Origin: Rhodospirillales bacterium
GTDB lineage: Bacteria; Pseudomonadota; Alphaproteobacteria; ATCC43930; CGMCC-115725
Length of the DNA: 36,879 nt
NCBI GenBank assembly: GCA_027315365.1
Contig: DAHUYF010000138.1
Coordinates: 1-36,879, forward strand
Direction of reading: 5' to 3'
Below are positions 8,041-16,265 of the stretch, in pieces (within the stretch, counting starts at the first letter, position 1; each line of letters starts with the position of its first letter). Both the position numbers and the translations under genes were made by a program. The notes beneath the pieces are model-generated. The model saw nothing but the letters and a program-made list of their open reading frames with translations. It made no database searches and was not told where the DNA came from.

Positions 8041-8910
8041 TCAGCGCTGCCGCAGCTGCGGCGGCAGCCTTTCATCGTTGCCGAGCGCCGTGCGGCGCAC
8101 GTTCTCGCTGTCGGTCGGCTGGTGGCCGAGCCGGGCGCGCGGCGCCGGCACCGCGACGACGCGGTTGGCCAGCCGGCCGATCCCGGTGATCTCGACCTCG
8201 ATCGCATCGCCCGGCTGCATCGGCCGCGAATTGGCCGGCGTGCCGGTGAGGATGATATCGCCGGGCTCGAGCGTGATCAGCCGCGCCAGATCGGCGATCA
8301 GGTAGTCGATGCCGAAGAACATCTCCTCGGCGAGCTGGCCCTCTTGCACCAACCGGCCGTTGTGCCAGGTGCGGAGCGTCGAGCGGCGGGGATCGACGCC
8401 GGCGACGATGCCGGGGCCGATCGGGCAGAAGCCGTCGGGTCCCTTGACCCGCAGCATCGAGCCAGCATCGGTGTCGCGCATGTCGTGAAGGCCGACATCG
8501 TTGGCGACGGCGAATCCCGCCAGGTGATCCCAGACATCCTCGGGCCGCAGGTTGCGGGCGACGCGGCCGATGATCGCCGCCAGCTCGCCCTCGTAATTGA
8601 GGTATTTGCAGCCCTCGGGCCGCACCAGCTCGCCGCCATGGCCGTTGAGCGTGCTCAGCGGCTTCTGGAAATAGGTGGGCGTCTCCGGCGGGGTGGAGCG
8701 CCCCTGCTCGTGCCAGCGCGAGCGGTAATTGATGTGCGTACAGAGGATCTTGCTCGGCGTGCAGGGCGGCAGGTGGCGCACCTCCTTCGCCGCGACGCTG
8801 CGGCCGTCGGCGAGATCGAGCCGGCCGTCCTCGGTCGCGGTCACCCAGTAGACGCTGCCCTCGTACAGGATCCGCCGCATTTCGCGGCGCGGCCCGTCCA
8901 ACACGCTCAT
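8041..8910 (-). CDS. Fumarylacetoacetate-hydrolase-family protein
   Basis: A 289-residue FAH-family enzyme. The C-terminal catalytic fold is recognisable from the metal-site region NYEGELAAIIGR, the family motif GFAVANDVGLHDMR, and the characteristic GDIILTGTPAN. Members cleave C-C bonds or isomerise/decarboxylate oxo-acids in aromatic degradation (fumarylpyruvate hydrolase, HpcE-type isomerase/decarboxylase, ureidoglycolate lyase). The start follows GGGAGGCAGGGCG. It lies directly upstream of the CoxL-like gene on the minus strand, probably co-transcribed, and is divergent from the chemoreceptor. The specific reaction cannot be assigned. Confidence 0.88.
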   Translation of the reverse strand: MSVLDGPRREMRRILYEGSVYWVTATEDGRLDLADGRSVAAKEVRHLPPCTPSKILCTHINYRSRWHEQGRSTPPETPTYFQKPLSTLNGHGGELVRPEGCKYLNYEGELAAIIGRVARNLRPEDVWDHLAGFAVANDVGLHDMRDTDAGSMLRVKGPDGFCPIGPGIVAGVDPRRSTLRTWHNGRLVQEGQLAEEMFFGIDYLIADLARLITLEPGDIILTGTPANSRPMQPGDAIEVEITGIGRLANRVVAVPAPRARLGHQPTDSENVRRTALGNDERLPPQLRQR

Positions 8911-9092
8911 CGCCCTGCCTCCCTACCCGACCCCCGACGCCAGTATCGCGCCCGGCCCCGACCCTGTCACGTCCCCACGCTAATTCAGGGTAGCAGAGCG
9001 CGGCAATGTACATCGGATGCCGGAAAGCGGGACCCGACAACCAATCTTTTACCGCCCGCAGGCACTCTGTCGGTTTGCGGCGGGGGACGGTG

Positions 9093-11186
9093 ATGCTGGA
9101 CAAAGTGTCGGTGAATGCGCTGCTGAAGGCGGTGATCGCGACCGCGGCGGCGGCCATCGTGCTCATGCTGGCGCTGAGCGCCTGGGCGTCCTGGCAGCGG
9201 CTGGCCTCGGCGAGCCGCCTCGCCGTGGTCGCCGACGCCTCAGGCCATGCTTTCACGGCGCTGCACAATTTCCGCGTCGACCGCGTCACCACCTGGCGCG
9301 ACCTCGAAGCCGCCGGCGCCAGCACCGCCGAGGAGAGCGCGCGGCGCCAGGCGATGTGGTCGAGCGAGATGCCCGCCTTGCACGCGCTGGCGACGGTGCT
9401 GGATACGCTCGAGGTCGCCGACGGCGCTGGCCTGCGGGCGAGCCTGCGGCAATCGATCGACATGGTGACCCGGCTGCAAAGCGAGATCTCCGATGCGGTG
9501 CAGAAACCGAAGGCGGCGCGTCAGGCGGCGCTCGGCAAAGAATATCAGACCACGGTGACGGCGCTGCTGGAGCTTCTGGACAAGATATCGACGCGGCTCA
9601 CCGCCACAATCAAGCACACCGACGCCTTCGTCGACGAGATGATGGCGATGAAGCAGCTCGCCTGGCAGGTCCGCAACGCCGCCGGCGACGTGTCGGTGGT
9701 GATCTCGAACGACCTCGACGGCGGCCGCTTGCCGCCGGACGGGATGGAGAAATACGCCGCCCGGGTCGGCGGCAGCGAGGCGCTGTGGGCGGCGCTGGTC
9801 GACGCCAGCTCCGGCACGGTACTGCCGGCACGGGTCGGCGCGGCGATCGAGGCGGCGCAGAAAAATTATTTCAGCCCGGAATACGCCGCCACCCGCGCGC
9901 GGCTGCTAAAGGCGCTGCAGGCGGGCGAGAAGCCGGAAATGGACGGGACGCAGTGGGCGACCTACACGGTGGCGCACCTCACCAGCCTGCTCGGCGTCGC
10001 CGAGGCCGCGCTCGATGCGGCGAAAGAGCGCGGCGCGGCGCAGCGGGATGCCGCGGCGCTCGACCTCGGCGTCCAGCTCGGGCTGCTCGCGCTCGCCCTA
10101 CTGCTCTCCGCCGCCGCGATCCGCGCGGTCAGCAGCCGCGTCATCGGGCCGCTGCACCGGATCCGCGACGCGATGCTGCGCGTCGCCGGCGGCGATCTCG
10201 CGGCCGAGGTCCCCTTCGCCGATCGGCGCGACGAGATCGGCGCGCTCTCCGGCGCGCTCGCGACCTTCAAGCGCAACGCCGTCGAGAAGACGCATATCGA
10301 GGAAGAGCAGCGCCAACGCCGCACCCAGGCCGAGGCGCGCCAGCAGGCGATCGAAAGCCATATCGCCGGCTTCGAGCGCCAGATGCGCGACGCGCTGGAA
10401 GCGCTGGCCGGCGCCTCGAAGGAGATGCTCGGGACCTCCGAGCGCCTCGCCAACACCGCCGGGCAGAGCAGCCGCCAAGTGCAGGCGGCGCGCGGCGCCT
10501 CGGAAGAGGCATCGAGCAACGTCGAGACCGTCGCCGCGGCGGCGGAAGAGCTCAGCGTCTCGATCTCCGAGATCAGCCGGCAGGTGACGCGCGCCGCGAG
10601 CATCGCCAGCCGCGCCGTCGACGAGACCCACCAGACCGACGGCACCGTCCAGGGTCTGGCGGAGAGCGCCGGGCGCATCGGCGAGGTGGTGAAGCTGATC
10701 AGCGACATCGCCGGCCAGACCAATCTGCTGGCGCTCAACGCCACGATCGAGGCGGCGCGCGCCGGCGAAGCGGGCAAGGGCTTCGCCGTCGTCGCCTCGG
10801 AGGTCAAATCGCTCGCCACCCAGACGGCCAAGGCCACCGAGGAGATCTCGGCGCAGATCGTCGCGGTGCAGAACGTCACCGGCGACGCGGTCGAGGCCAT
10901 CAAGCGCATCGGCGGCACCATCGGCGAGGTCAGCGCGGTGGCGACCTCGATCGCCTCGGCGGTGGAGGAGCAGGGCGCCGCGACGCAGGAGATCACGCGC
11001 AACACGCAGCAGGCGGCGCGCCGCACCAAGGACGCCTCGGAGAACGTCGCCGGCGTCGCCTCGGGCACCGACGACACCGGCCAGGCCGCCGGCGGGGTCA
11101 AATCCGCCGCCGACGCGCTCGCCCGCCAGACCGAGCAGCTGCGCGCCCAGGTGCGCGACTTCCTCGACAAGATCCGCGCCGCGTGA
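9093..11186 (+). CDS. Methyl-accepting chemotaxis protein with HAMP domain
   Basis: A 697-residue chemoreceptor. Membrane segment 1 is at about 11-33. A largely helical periplasmic domain of about 290 residues follows with no recognised Cache signature. Membrane segment 2 ([15 protein letters not shown]) leads into HAMP ([20 protein letters not shown]) and a long signalling coiled coil. The hairpin tip contains the near-invariant [20 protein letters not shown], which docks CheA and CheW. No C-terminal CheR/CheB-tethering pentapeptide is seen. The start at 9093 follows GGGGGA; a GTG one codon earlier is equally possible. No che genes are nearby, so it presumably feeds an unlinked array. Ligand unknown. 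Confidence 0.93.
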   Translation: MLDKVSVNALLKAVIATAAAAIVLMLALSAWASWQRLASASRLAVVADASGHAFTALHNFRVDRVTTWRDLEAAGASTAEESARRQAMWSSEMPALHALATVLDTLEVADGAGLRASLRQSIDMVTRLQSEISDAVQKPKAARQAALGKEYQTTVTALLELLDKISTRLTATIKHTDAFVDEMMAMKQLAWQVRNAAGDVSVVISNDLDGGRLPPDGMEKYAARVGGSEALWAALVDASSGTVLPARVGAAIEAAQKNYFSPEYAATRARLLKALQAGEKPEMDGTQWATYTVAHLTSLLGVAEAALDAAKERGAAQRDAAALDLGVQLGLLALALLLSAAAIRAVSSRVIGPLHRIRDAMLRVAGGDLAAEVPFADRRDEIGALSGALATFKRNAVEKTHIEEEQRQRRTQAEARQQAIESHIAGFERQMRDALEALAGASKEMLGTSERLANTAGQSSRQVQAARGASEEASSNVETVAAAAEELSVSISEISRQVTRAASIASRAVDETHQTDGTVQGLAESAGRIGEVVKLISDIAGQTNLLALNATIEAARAGEAGKGFAVVASEVKSLATQTAKATEEISAQIVAVQNVTGDAVEAIKRIGGTIGEVSAVATSIASAVEEQGAATQEITRNTQQAARRTKDASENVAGVASGTDDTGQAAGGVKSAADALARQTEQLRAQVRDFLDKIRAA

Positions 11187-11198
11187 GGCCGGCGGCGG

Positions 11199-12143
11199 CT
11201 ACCCCTTCGTCGCGCCTCGGACGCGCTCGACGACGGGGCGCAGGCGGTCCGCCTCGACCGTCACGTCGACGCCGGCGCGCTCCTGCTGCAGCAGCATGGC
11301 GACGCGGGAATCGCGCTCGGCCCAGCCGCGGTTCATCGCCTCGGTCATTTCCTCGAGCGCGAGGTTGGCGAGCCGCATCGGTACCGCCAGCTCGCGGCCG
11401 AGCGACGTCGCGAGCCCGACATCCTTGTGCGCGAGGCGGAGCGCGAAGGCGGCCGGATCGTAGGTGCCGCTGAGGAACTGGTCGAGCAGCCCGTCGAAGG
11501 TGCGCCGCCGGCCGAGCACGCCTTGGCGGACCGCCTCGAACAGCGCCAGCGGCTCGACCCCGCCCTTGACGCCGAGCGTGAAGACCTCGGCGAGCACGCA
11601 TTGAACGGCGTAGCTGGCGCAATTGTGCACCAACTTCGCCACCGTGCCGGCGCCGATCGGCCCGATATGGCGCGCCTGGTCGCCCATGGCGTCGAGCACC
11701 GGCTTCCAGCGGTCGAACACCGCGTGCTCGCCGCCGACCCAGAGGGCGAGCTCGCCGCTGCGCGCGCCGCGGGGCCCCCCGCTCACCGGCGCGTCGAGCA
11801 TATGCGCGCCGCGCTCGGCGAAGGCGGCGTGGATGCGGCGCACCAGGCTCGGCGCGTTGGTCGAGAGATCGAAATAGGCGCCGCCCTCGCGCATCGCGCC
11901 GAGCAGCCCGTCGGGTCCGAGCGCCACCGCTTCGACCTCCGCCGGGCCGGGCAGCGAGGTGAAGACCAATTCGGCCGCCGCGGCGACTTGGCGCGGCGTG
12001 TCGGCCCAGACCGCGCCGTCGGCCAGAAACGGCGCCGCGGCGCCGCGGCGCGCGTCATGGACCACCAGGCGATGACCCGCCTTCTGCAGGTTCGCCGCCA
12101 TGCCGGCGCCCATGGTGCCCAAGCCGATGAAGCCCACTTGCAT
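11199..12143 (-). CDS. Beta-hydroxyacid (3-hydroxyisobutyrate-type) dehydrogenase
   Basis: A 314-residue NAD(P)-dependent beta-hydroxyacid dehydrogenase. The N-terminal Rossmann signature GFIGLGTMGAGMAANL (4-19), the substrate motif DAPVSGGPRGA (117-127) and the catalytic lysine in GAGTVAKLVHN (K170) are all present. Length is normal for the 3-hydroxyisobutyrate/tartronate-semialdehyde/glyoxylate-succinate-semialdehyde reductase family. These enzymes interconvert a beta-hydroxy acid and its semialdehyde. It converges with the chemoreceptor 12 bp away and is divergent from phaB. Substrate choice within the family cannot be settled by eye. Confidence 0.9.
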   Translation of the reverse strand: MQVGFIGLGTMGAGMAANLQKAGHRLVVHDARRGAAAPFLADGAVWADTPRQVAAAAELVFTSLPGPAEVEAVALGPDGLLGAMREGGAYFDLSTNAPSLVRRIHAAFAERGAHMLDAPVSGGPRGARSGELALWVGGEHAVFDRWKPVLDAMGDQARHIGPIGAGTVAKLVHNCASYAVQCVLAEVFTLGVKGGVEPLALFEAVRQGVLGRRRTFDGLLDQFLSGTYDPAAFALRLAHKDVGLATSLGRELAVPMRLANLALEEMTEAMNRGWAERDSRVAMLLQQERAGVDVTVEADRLRPVVERVRGATKG

Positions 12144-12223
12144 ATCCGTCCTCCGGTTTCCGTCCCGGCGCCAGTCTAGTGAGAAACCGCGCCGAACGGG
12201 ACAGGGGCTCGACGGCAGCGCGG

Positions 12224-12265
12224 TTGATCCAGATCAAGATGACGGCGGCGCCGGGGCGCTATGGT
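12224..12265 (+). promoter_or_regulatory. FNR/FixK box and class II promoter upstream of phaB
   Basis: TTGATCCAGATCAA at 12224-12237 is a perfect match to the FNR/FixK/Anr consensus TTGAT-N4-ATCAA. A TATGGT hexamer at 12260-12265 is placed so that transcription would start near 12272. That puts the centre of the box (12230.5) at about -41.5, the standard class II activator position. The phaB start is at 12301. This predicts induction of phaB under oxygen limitation. The box also lies 80 bp upstream of the divergent dehydrogenase. Confidence 0.8.
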
Positions 12266-12300
12266 CTTCGCATCACCGGCCGGAGCCAGGAGGAAGAGCC

Positions 12301-13023
12301 ATGGCGCATATCGCGGTTGTCACCGGCGGCACGCGCGGGATCGGCGCGGCCACGGCGCGGGCCCTCAAAGCCGAAGGACATGTCGTCGCCGCCGTCTATC
12401 ACGGCAATGACGCGGCCGCCGAAGCGTTTTCGCGCGACACCGGCATCGCGATCTACAAATGGGACGTCGCCGATTTCGCCGCCTGCCAGGCGGGGGTGGC
12501 GCAGATCGCCGCGGCGCTCGGCCCGGTCGACATTCTCGTCAACAATGCCGGGATCACGCGCGACGCGATGCTGCACCACATGACCTACGAGCAGTGGCGG
12601 GCAGTGATGGACACCGATCTCACCTCCTGCTTCAGCATGTGCCGGGCGGCGATCGAAGGCATGCGCACGCGGCATTTCGGGCGGATCGTCAACGTCGCCT
12701 CGATCAACGGCCAGAAGGGCCAGGTCGGCCAGACCAACTATGCCGCCGCCAAGGCCGGCATCATCGGCTTCACCAAGGCGTTGGCGCTGGAGAGCGCGTC
12801 GAAGGGCATCACCGTCAACGCCGTCGCGCCGGGCTATACCGCGACCGACATGGTGGCGGCGGTGCCGCAGGAGATCCTGCAGAAGATCACCGCCCAGATC
12901 CCGGTCGGCCGCCTCGGCCGGCCCGACGAGATCGCCCGCGCCGTCGCCTTCCTCGCAGGCGAGGATGCGGGCTTCATCACCGGCGCGACGCTGACGGTGA
13001 ACGGCGGCCAGTACATGGCCTGA
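12301..13023 (+). CDS. phaB: Acetoacetyl-CoA reductase
   Basis: A 240-residue short-chain dehydrogenase that reduces acetoacetyl-CoA to (R)-3-hydroxybutyryl-CoA with NADPH, the second step of polyhydroxybutyrate synthesis. It shows TGGTRGIG (8-15), NNAG (81-84) and the catalytic S134, Y147, K151. The segment SINGQKGQVGQTNYAAAKAG is the PhaB signature separating it from FabG. The start is set by CCAGGAGGAAGAGCC just before ATG 12301; an in-frame extension upstream covers the promoter. phaA and phaC are not in the window. The perfect FNR-type box upstream suggests control by oxygen. Confidence 0.93.
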   Translation: MAHIAVVTGGTRGIGAATARALKAEGHVVAAVYHGNDAAAEAFSRDTGIAIYKWDVADFAACQAGVAQIAAALGPVDILVNNAGITRDAMLHHMTYEQWRAVMDTDLTSCFSMCRAAIEGMRTRHFGRIVNVASINGQKGQVGQTNYAAAKAGIIGFTKALALESASKGITVNAVAPGYTATDMVAAVPQEILQKITAQIPVGRLGRPDEIARAVAFLAGEDAGFITGATLTVNGGQYMA

Positions 13024-13039
13024 GCGGCGCGCGGCAGCG

Positions 13040-13094
13040 GCTGGTGTTCCGACACTGACGCTTGATTCTCAAGCGTCAGTGTCGGAACACCAGC
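13040..13094. terminator. Perfect 26-bp inverted repeat between convergent genes
   Basis: The arms 13040-13065 and 13069-13094 are perfectly complementary over 26 bp around a 3-base loop (TTC). The element starts 16 bp after the phaB stop. No T-run follows, so a classical intrinsic terminator is not certain. A bidirectional terminator or mRNA-stabilising hairpin between the phaB transcript and the opposing biosynthetic operon is the simplest reading. Confidence 0.65.
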
Positions 13095-13110
13095 AAACTC
13101 AATGGATTGC

Positions 13111-13157
13111 GTTGCGGCTTCGACACGTGATCGGGGATCAAGCGTCGAAACCGCAAC
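13111..13157. terminator. Second long hairpin before the convergent operon end
   Basis: GTTGCGGCTTCGAC (13111-13124) pairs with GTCGAAACCGCAAC (13144-13157) with one mismatch, and the loop contains an inner TGATC-GGG-GATCA hairpin (13128-13140). It ends 1 bp before the stop codon of the minus-strand small ORF, so it would lie just downstream of the minus-strand operon. No T-run is visible. With the 26-bp repeat it probably separates two convergent transcripts. Confidence 0.55.
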
Positions 13158-13158
13158 A

Positions 13159-13332
13159 CTAGGACGGTTCGGTCGGATGCGAGCGCGCCGCCGGCGGCGA
13201 CGCCCAGGCGGAGAGTCGCGCCGCCAGGCGCAAGGCGACGACGGCGAGCGCATCGAAGCGAGGGCTCCGCCAGCTCATCCGCCAACCGGCAAAGGCGATC
13301 GCGAAAGCGAGGAGCGACAGCAGTCTCCTCAC
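13159..13332 (-). CDS. Small hypothetical protein, last ORF of the biosynthetic minus arm
   Basis: A 57-residue ORF starting at GTG 13332, whose GTGA overlaps the methyltransferase stop by 4 bp. GGAGG lies a few bases upstream of the GTG. The N terminus (VRRLLSLLAFAIAFAGW) is a hydrophobic segment after two arginines. A second hydrophobic patch (DALAVVALRLAARL) and a proline-rich tail follow. It may be a small membrane protein. I recognise no family. The overlap and ribosome-binding site support translation, but the high GC makes chance ORFs common. Confidence 0.45.
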   Translation of the reverse strand: MRRLLSLLAFAIAFAGWRMSWRSPRFDALAVVALRLAARLSAWASPPAARSHPTEPS

Positions 13333-14003
13333 GCCGTCCTCCGCGCTTCCGGGTCCCGGCGGGTGGCGCGGCGGCGGCCGGCGGTCGCGATCAGACCGGT
13401 GACGCCGCGCAGGATGGCGACGGGCGTGACCGCAACGGCATCGTCCGCGAAGCCGCCGCGCCGCAGGACGGCCGCAAGATCGTCGCGACTGAAGAGCCGG
13501 TGCGTTTCCGGATCGGCAAACCGCCATCGGCGCATCGTCGACGCATCCGTGACATAGACCGAGAGCAGGCCTCCCGGCCGCAAAACGCGGCGCGCCTCGC
13601 GCAGCACCGCCTCGGCATCGGACCAGAAATAGGCGACGTTCACCGCCAGCACCTTGTCGATCGACCGGCTCGGGAACGGAAGCTGCTCGCATGTGCTCCG
13701 ATAGAGGCGAACGCGGCCGGATCTTATGGCGTGGCGGTTTCGCGCCCGCGCCTGGGCGAGCATCGTCGACGAGTGGTCGAGGGCATGAACCCGGCCGCGC
13801 GGCGCCAGCGCGGCCATCCGCCTGACGCTGTGCCCCGGGCCGCAGCCCAGCTCGAGGATTTCGTCCGCAGCGTCGATCTCCAGCGCGGTGATCGCCAGGG
13901 CGTTCGGCCGGGCATTCAGCAGCGGCATCAGGCGACCGACCATCCAGCCGACCGGACCCGACGGGTGGCGAAGCTGGCGGCCGATCGTCGTCCATAGCGT
14001 CAT
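13329..14003 (-). CDS. Class I SAM-dependent methyltransferase
   Basis: A 224-residue Rossmann-fold methyltransferase of the UbiE/methyltransf_11 type. Motif I ELGCGPGHS (about 51-59), the acidic residue after strand 2 in VHALDHSS, the EQLPFPSRSIDKVLAVN segment and ARRVLRPGGLLSVYV are in order. It is the sixth gene of the minus arm of the type III PKS locus, 33 bp after the TPR gene. Methylation of a phenolic, quinone-like or acyl product is plausible because UbiE-like methyltransferases often accompany type III PKS genes. The substrate is unproven. Confidence 0.85.
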   Translation of the reverse strand: MTLWTTIGRQLRHPSGPVGWMVGRLMPLLNARPNALAITALEIDAADEILELGCGPGHSVRRMAALAPRGRVHALDHSSTMLAQARARNRHAIRSGRVRLYRSTCEQLPFPSRSIDKVLAVNVAYFWSDAEAVLREARRVLRPGGLLSVYVTDASTMRRWRFADPETHRLFSRDDLAAVLRRGGFADDAVAVTPVAILRGVTGLIATAGRRRATRRDPEARRTA

Positions 14004-14036
14004 CGGGGGATCGCTACCTCGCTGCGGCAGGTCGCC

Positions 14037-14717
14037 TCAGCGCTCGGAGGCCAGCTTCCCGTCGACCTTCGCCAGGAGCGCGCGGATCTCCGCCCGGCGT
14101 CCGGCGTCCCAGACCGGGCGGTCGCGATCGGCGGGCGCCGCCAAGGCATGCTTCAGCACCGCCGCCGCCTTGCCGTAGTCTCCCGCATGATAGAGAAAAT
14201 CGCCGTAGAAGAAGTTGGAGTCGAGCCCGTCGGGGCTGATCTGGACCCCCTGCTCGAGATACTGACGCGCCTTGGCGTCGTTGCCGAAGGCGATCGGAAA
14301 GCCCGGAACCATGTAATAGAGCGCGCCGAGGCTCGTCGGCACCGCGCCGTCGACCGCCCGGTAGTCGATCCGCCCGGCCTTTTCGAAGATCGCGCGCGCC
14401 TGCTTGGCAAAGCCGAGAGCGCTGAACGATCCCGCGTACTTCGCTTCCGAGCTGGCGATCACGCCTTCCCAGATCAGCGGCTCGGCGCGACCCGGATGGC
14501 GGTCGGCAACCCGGGCCGCCGCTGCGGCAAGCGCTTCCATCTGCTTTTCCTGGTCGTCCGCGTTCGGTACCTGATAGGTGATGCGCGCCCACTCGCTCTC
14601 GATCGCACGGAGCTCGCTGTCCATCGGCGAAGGATCCGCCGCCAATCCCACGGACGCGCCGGCCGCCAGCGCGAGCGCTACGCCGGCGATGATCGAGCCG
14701 CTGAGCTTCCACAACAT
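14037..14717 (-). CDS. Secreted TPR-like protein
   Basis: A 226-residue protein with an N-terminal signal peptide (MLWKLSGSIIAGVALALAAG, cleavage probably after GLA-A near residue 26). The rest is helical with tetratricopeptide-like repeats, for example KARQYLEQGVQISPDGLDSN and YHAGDYGKAAAVLKHALAAP. Its architecture recalls small periplasmic TPR (TatT-like) proteins, but I cannot name a family with confidence. Its start overlaps the SDR stop by 1 bp, so it is translationally linked to the biosynthetic enzymes. It may scaffold a product or enzyme in the periplasm. That is inference. Confidence 0.75.
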   Translation of the reverse strand: MLWKLSGSIIAGVALALAAGASVGLAADPSPMDSELRAIESEWARITYQVPNADDQEKQMEALAAAAARVADRHPGRAEPLIWEGVIASSEAKYAGSFSALGFAKQARAIFEKAGRIDYRAVDGAVPTSLGALYYMVPGFPIAFGNDAKARQYLEQGVQISPDGLDSNFFYGDFLYHAGDYGKAAAVLKHALAAPADRDRPVWDAGRRAEIRALLAKVDGKLASER

Positions 14718-15604
14718 CAGTTTCTCCTTTCCGGCAGCGCTTCGCCGAGCCGAGCCGCGAGGTCGCGGGATGAATGATCGGCCGGCCTCGGTCCCGCGGG
14801 CGCCGCCGCCCGCTCGACGAGGCGGCGGGTGCCGCTGGATTGCAGCTGCGCCCGCAGCGCACGATCGACGAGCGACGGGAATAGCCGCTCGACGAGCACG
14901 AAGAGCCGCTCACGGCCACGCGGATAGATGCTGTCGCGTCCACGGTCGACCGCGTCCCAGATTTGCCGGGCGATCGATTCCGGCGGGTCGAGGGGTATGT
15001 CGAACGGCTCGACAAAGCTGGCGATCGCCTGCGTCGCCTCGGTGCGGGCGCCGCGCGGCGCCGCATAGGTGATTTCGATGCCCAGCGGCCGCAACTCGCG
15101 GCGCAGCGCGCTCGACAGGCCGCGCAAGCCGAACTTGGACGCGGAATAGGCGGCGAACAGCGGCAGGGCGACATCTCCGACCATCGAGCCGATGTTCACC
15201 ACGCGCGCCGGCGCCGCCGCCCGGAGCAGCGGCAGCATGTCGCGGATCAGCGCCATCGGCGCCAGCAGGTTGGTCGCCATCAATTGCTGGAGCGGCGCAT
15301 CCGCCATGCCGGCCAGCGGGCCGGCGGACACGATACCCGCATTGTTCACCAGGACGTGCAGGCGTCCCCAGTCGCCGGTCAGCCGGTCGCGGATGGCGCC
15401 GCGCCCGTCCGGCGAGGTCACGTCGGCGGCGATCGCCAGGCAGATCGCGCCGGCACCGAGCATCCGGCGCGTTTCCTCGAGCGGCTCCGCGCGCCGTCCA
15501 ACCAGCGCGACAATCATGCCGCGCCTCGACGCCTCGACGGCGAGCGAGCGACCGATTCCGGAGCCGGCACCGGTAATCAGCGCAGTCCTACCCGCGAGCG
15601 ACAT
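14717..15604 (-). CDS. Short-chain dehydrogenase/reductase of the biosynthetic locus
   Basis: A 295-residue classical SDR with an extended C-terminal tail. TGAGSGIG (11-18), NNAG (87-90) and the catalytic S140, Y153, K157 (YSASK) are intact. Expected reaction: NAD(P)H-linked reduction of a ketone or oxidation of an alcohol on the pathway intermediate. Its ATG lies 17 bp inside the end of the diiron-protein gene, and its stop overlaps the TPR gene start by 1 bp, placing it in a coupled operon. The last 45 residues, rich in alanine, proline and arginine, lie beyond the usual SDR core. Confidence 0.88.
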   Translation of the reverse strand: MSLAGRTALITGAGSGIGRSLAVEASRRGMIVALVGRRAEPLEETRRMLGAGAICLAIAADVTSPDGRGAIRDRLTGDWGRLHVLVNNAGIVSAGPLAGMADAPLQQLMATNLLAPMALIRDMLPLLRAAAPARVVNIGSMVGDVALPLFAAYSASKFGLRGLSSALRRELRPLGIEITYAAPRGARTEATQAIASFVEPFDIPLDPPESIARQIWDAVDRGRDSIYPRGRERLFVLVERLFPSLVDRALRAQLQSSGTRRLVERAAAPAGPRPADHSSRDLAARLGEALPERRN

Positions 15605-16265
15605 GAACGATGCCTTGCACGCCGTGCTCCAGGTCGCGGAAGATGTTGCCGTAGAGCCAGTACGTCATCTTCGCGCCGTCGATGATCGCGGCGGCGGCCG
15701 ACGGCGCCTGAAGGCGGTTGACGAGATCTTCGAAGAAGGCGGTATGGTCCGCGTCGAGCGTGCCGTGGGAGGTCAGGTAGAGAAAGCCGCGACCGTCGCC
15801 GGCGCCGAGCGAGTTCTTGAGCGCCGTCGCCGCCTGGAGGGCGAGCTGTATCGACATGCCCTCGAGCACATGCACCATGCCCAGCATGGCGTAGGGGCTG
15901 ATCCAGTCGATCGCGTAATAGGCGTAAGCGACCATGGCGCGACACGGCGGCCGCGCCGGAGCGCGCTTGGCTCCGTCGGCGTCACCGCCCAGCGCGTCGA
16001 TATCGGCCAGGATCCACTCGTCGTGCCCTTGCTCCTCCGCGATGTAATCGTAGAGCGCCGCGCGATAGACGCCGTCCTCGGTCTTGGCCGCCGCCAGGGA
16101 CAGTAGCGGGCAGGTGTGGCGGACGTGATGGTAGGCCTGCTTCAGGAACTCGACATAGAGCGCACGCGGCACCTGTCCCTTGAGCGCGCGTCCCAGGATC
16201 GGAATGGCCAGAAACTCGGCGCGATCCGCCTCGGTCTCGGCGAGAAGACGGCGAAACAGGCTCAT
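15588..16265 (-). CDS. Heme-oxygenase-like diiron oxidase (TenA/UndA/CADD-like)
   Basis: A 225-residue all-helical protein of the TenA/PqqC-like fold with a full candidate set of diiron ligands: E39 (YVEF), E78-x-x-H81 (EEQGHDEW), E135 (VLEGM) and H167-xxx-D171-xx-H174 (HGTLDADH). Their order and spacing resemble the heme-oxygenase-like diiron oxidases UndA, CADD and SznF, rather than thiaminase TenA, which lacks iron. Family members cleave C-C bonds of fatty or amino acids or N-oxygenate amines. Its ATG overlaps the AMP-ligase stop (ATGA). Frequent database labels such as 'TenA family regulator' are misleading. The substrate is probably an acyl or amino-acyl intermediate made by neighbouring enzymes. 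Confidence 0.82.
   Translation of the reverse strand: MSLFRRLLAETEADRAEFLAIPILGRALKGQVPRALYVEFLKQAYHHVRHTCPLLSLAAAKTEDGVYRAALYDYIAEEQGHDEWILADIDALGGDADGAKRAPARPPCRAMVAYAYYAIDWISPYAMLGMVHVLEGMSIQLALQAATALKNSLGAGDGRGFLYLTSHGTLDADHTAFFEDLVNRLQAPSAAAAIIDGAKMTYWLYGNIFRDLEHGVQGIVHVARG

Noticed and set aside
9017-11473. An 818-codon alternative frame over the chemoreceptor gene
   Set aside because: Arg/Gly-rich shadow with no domain; the chemoreceptor frame has membrane segments, HAMP and the signalling hairpin tip.
13128-13140. TGATCGGGGATCA as a second FNR-like box
   Set aside because: The spacer is 5 bp, not 4, and it sits in the loop of a hairpin between convergent gene ends, with no promoter role.
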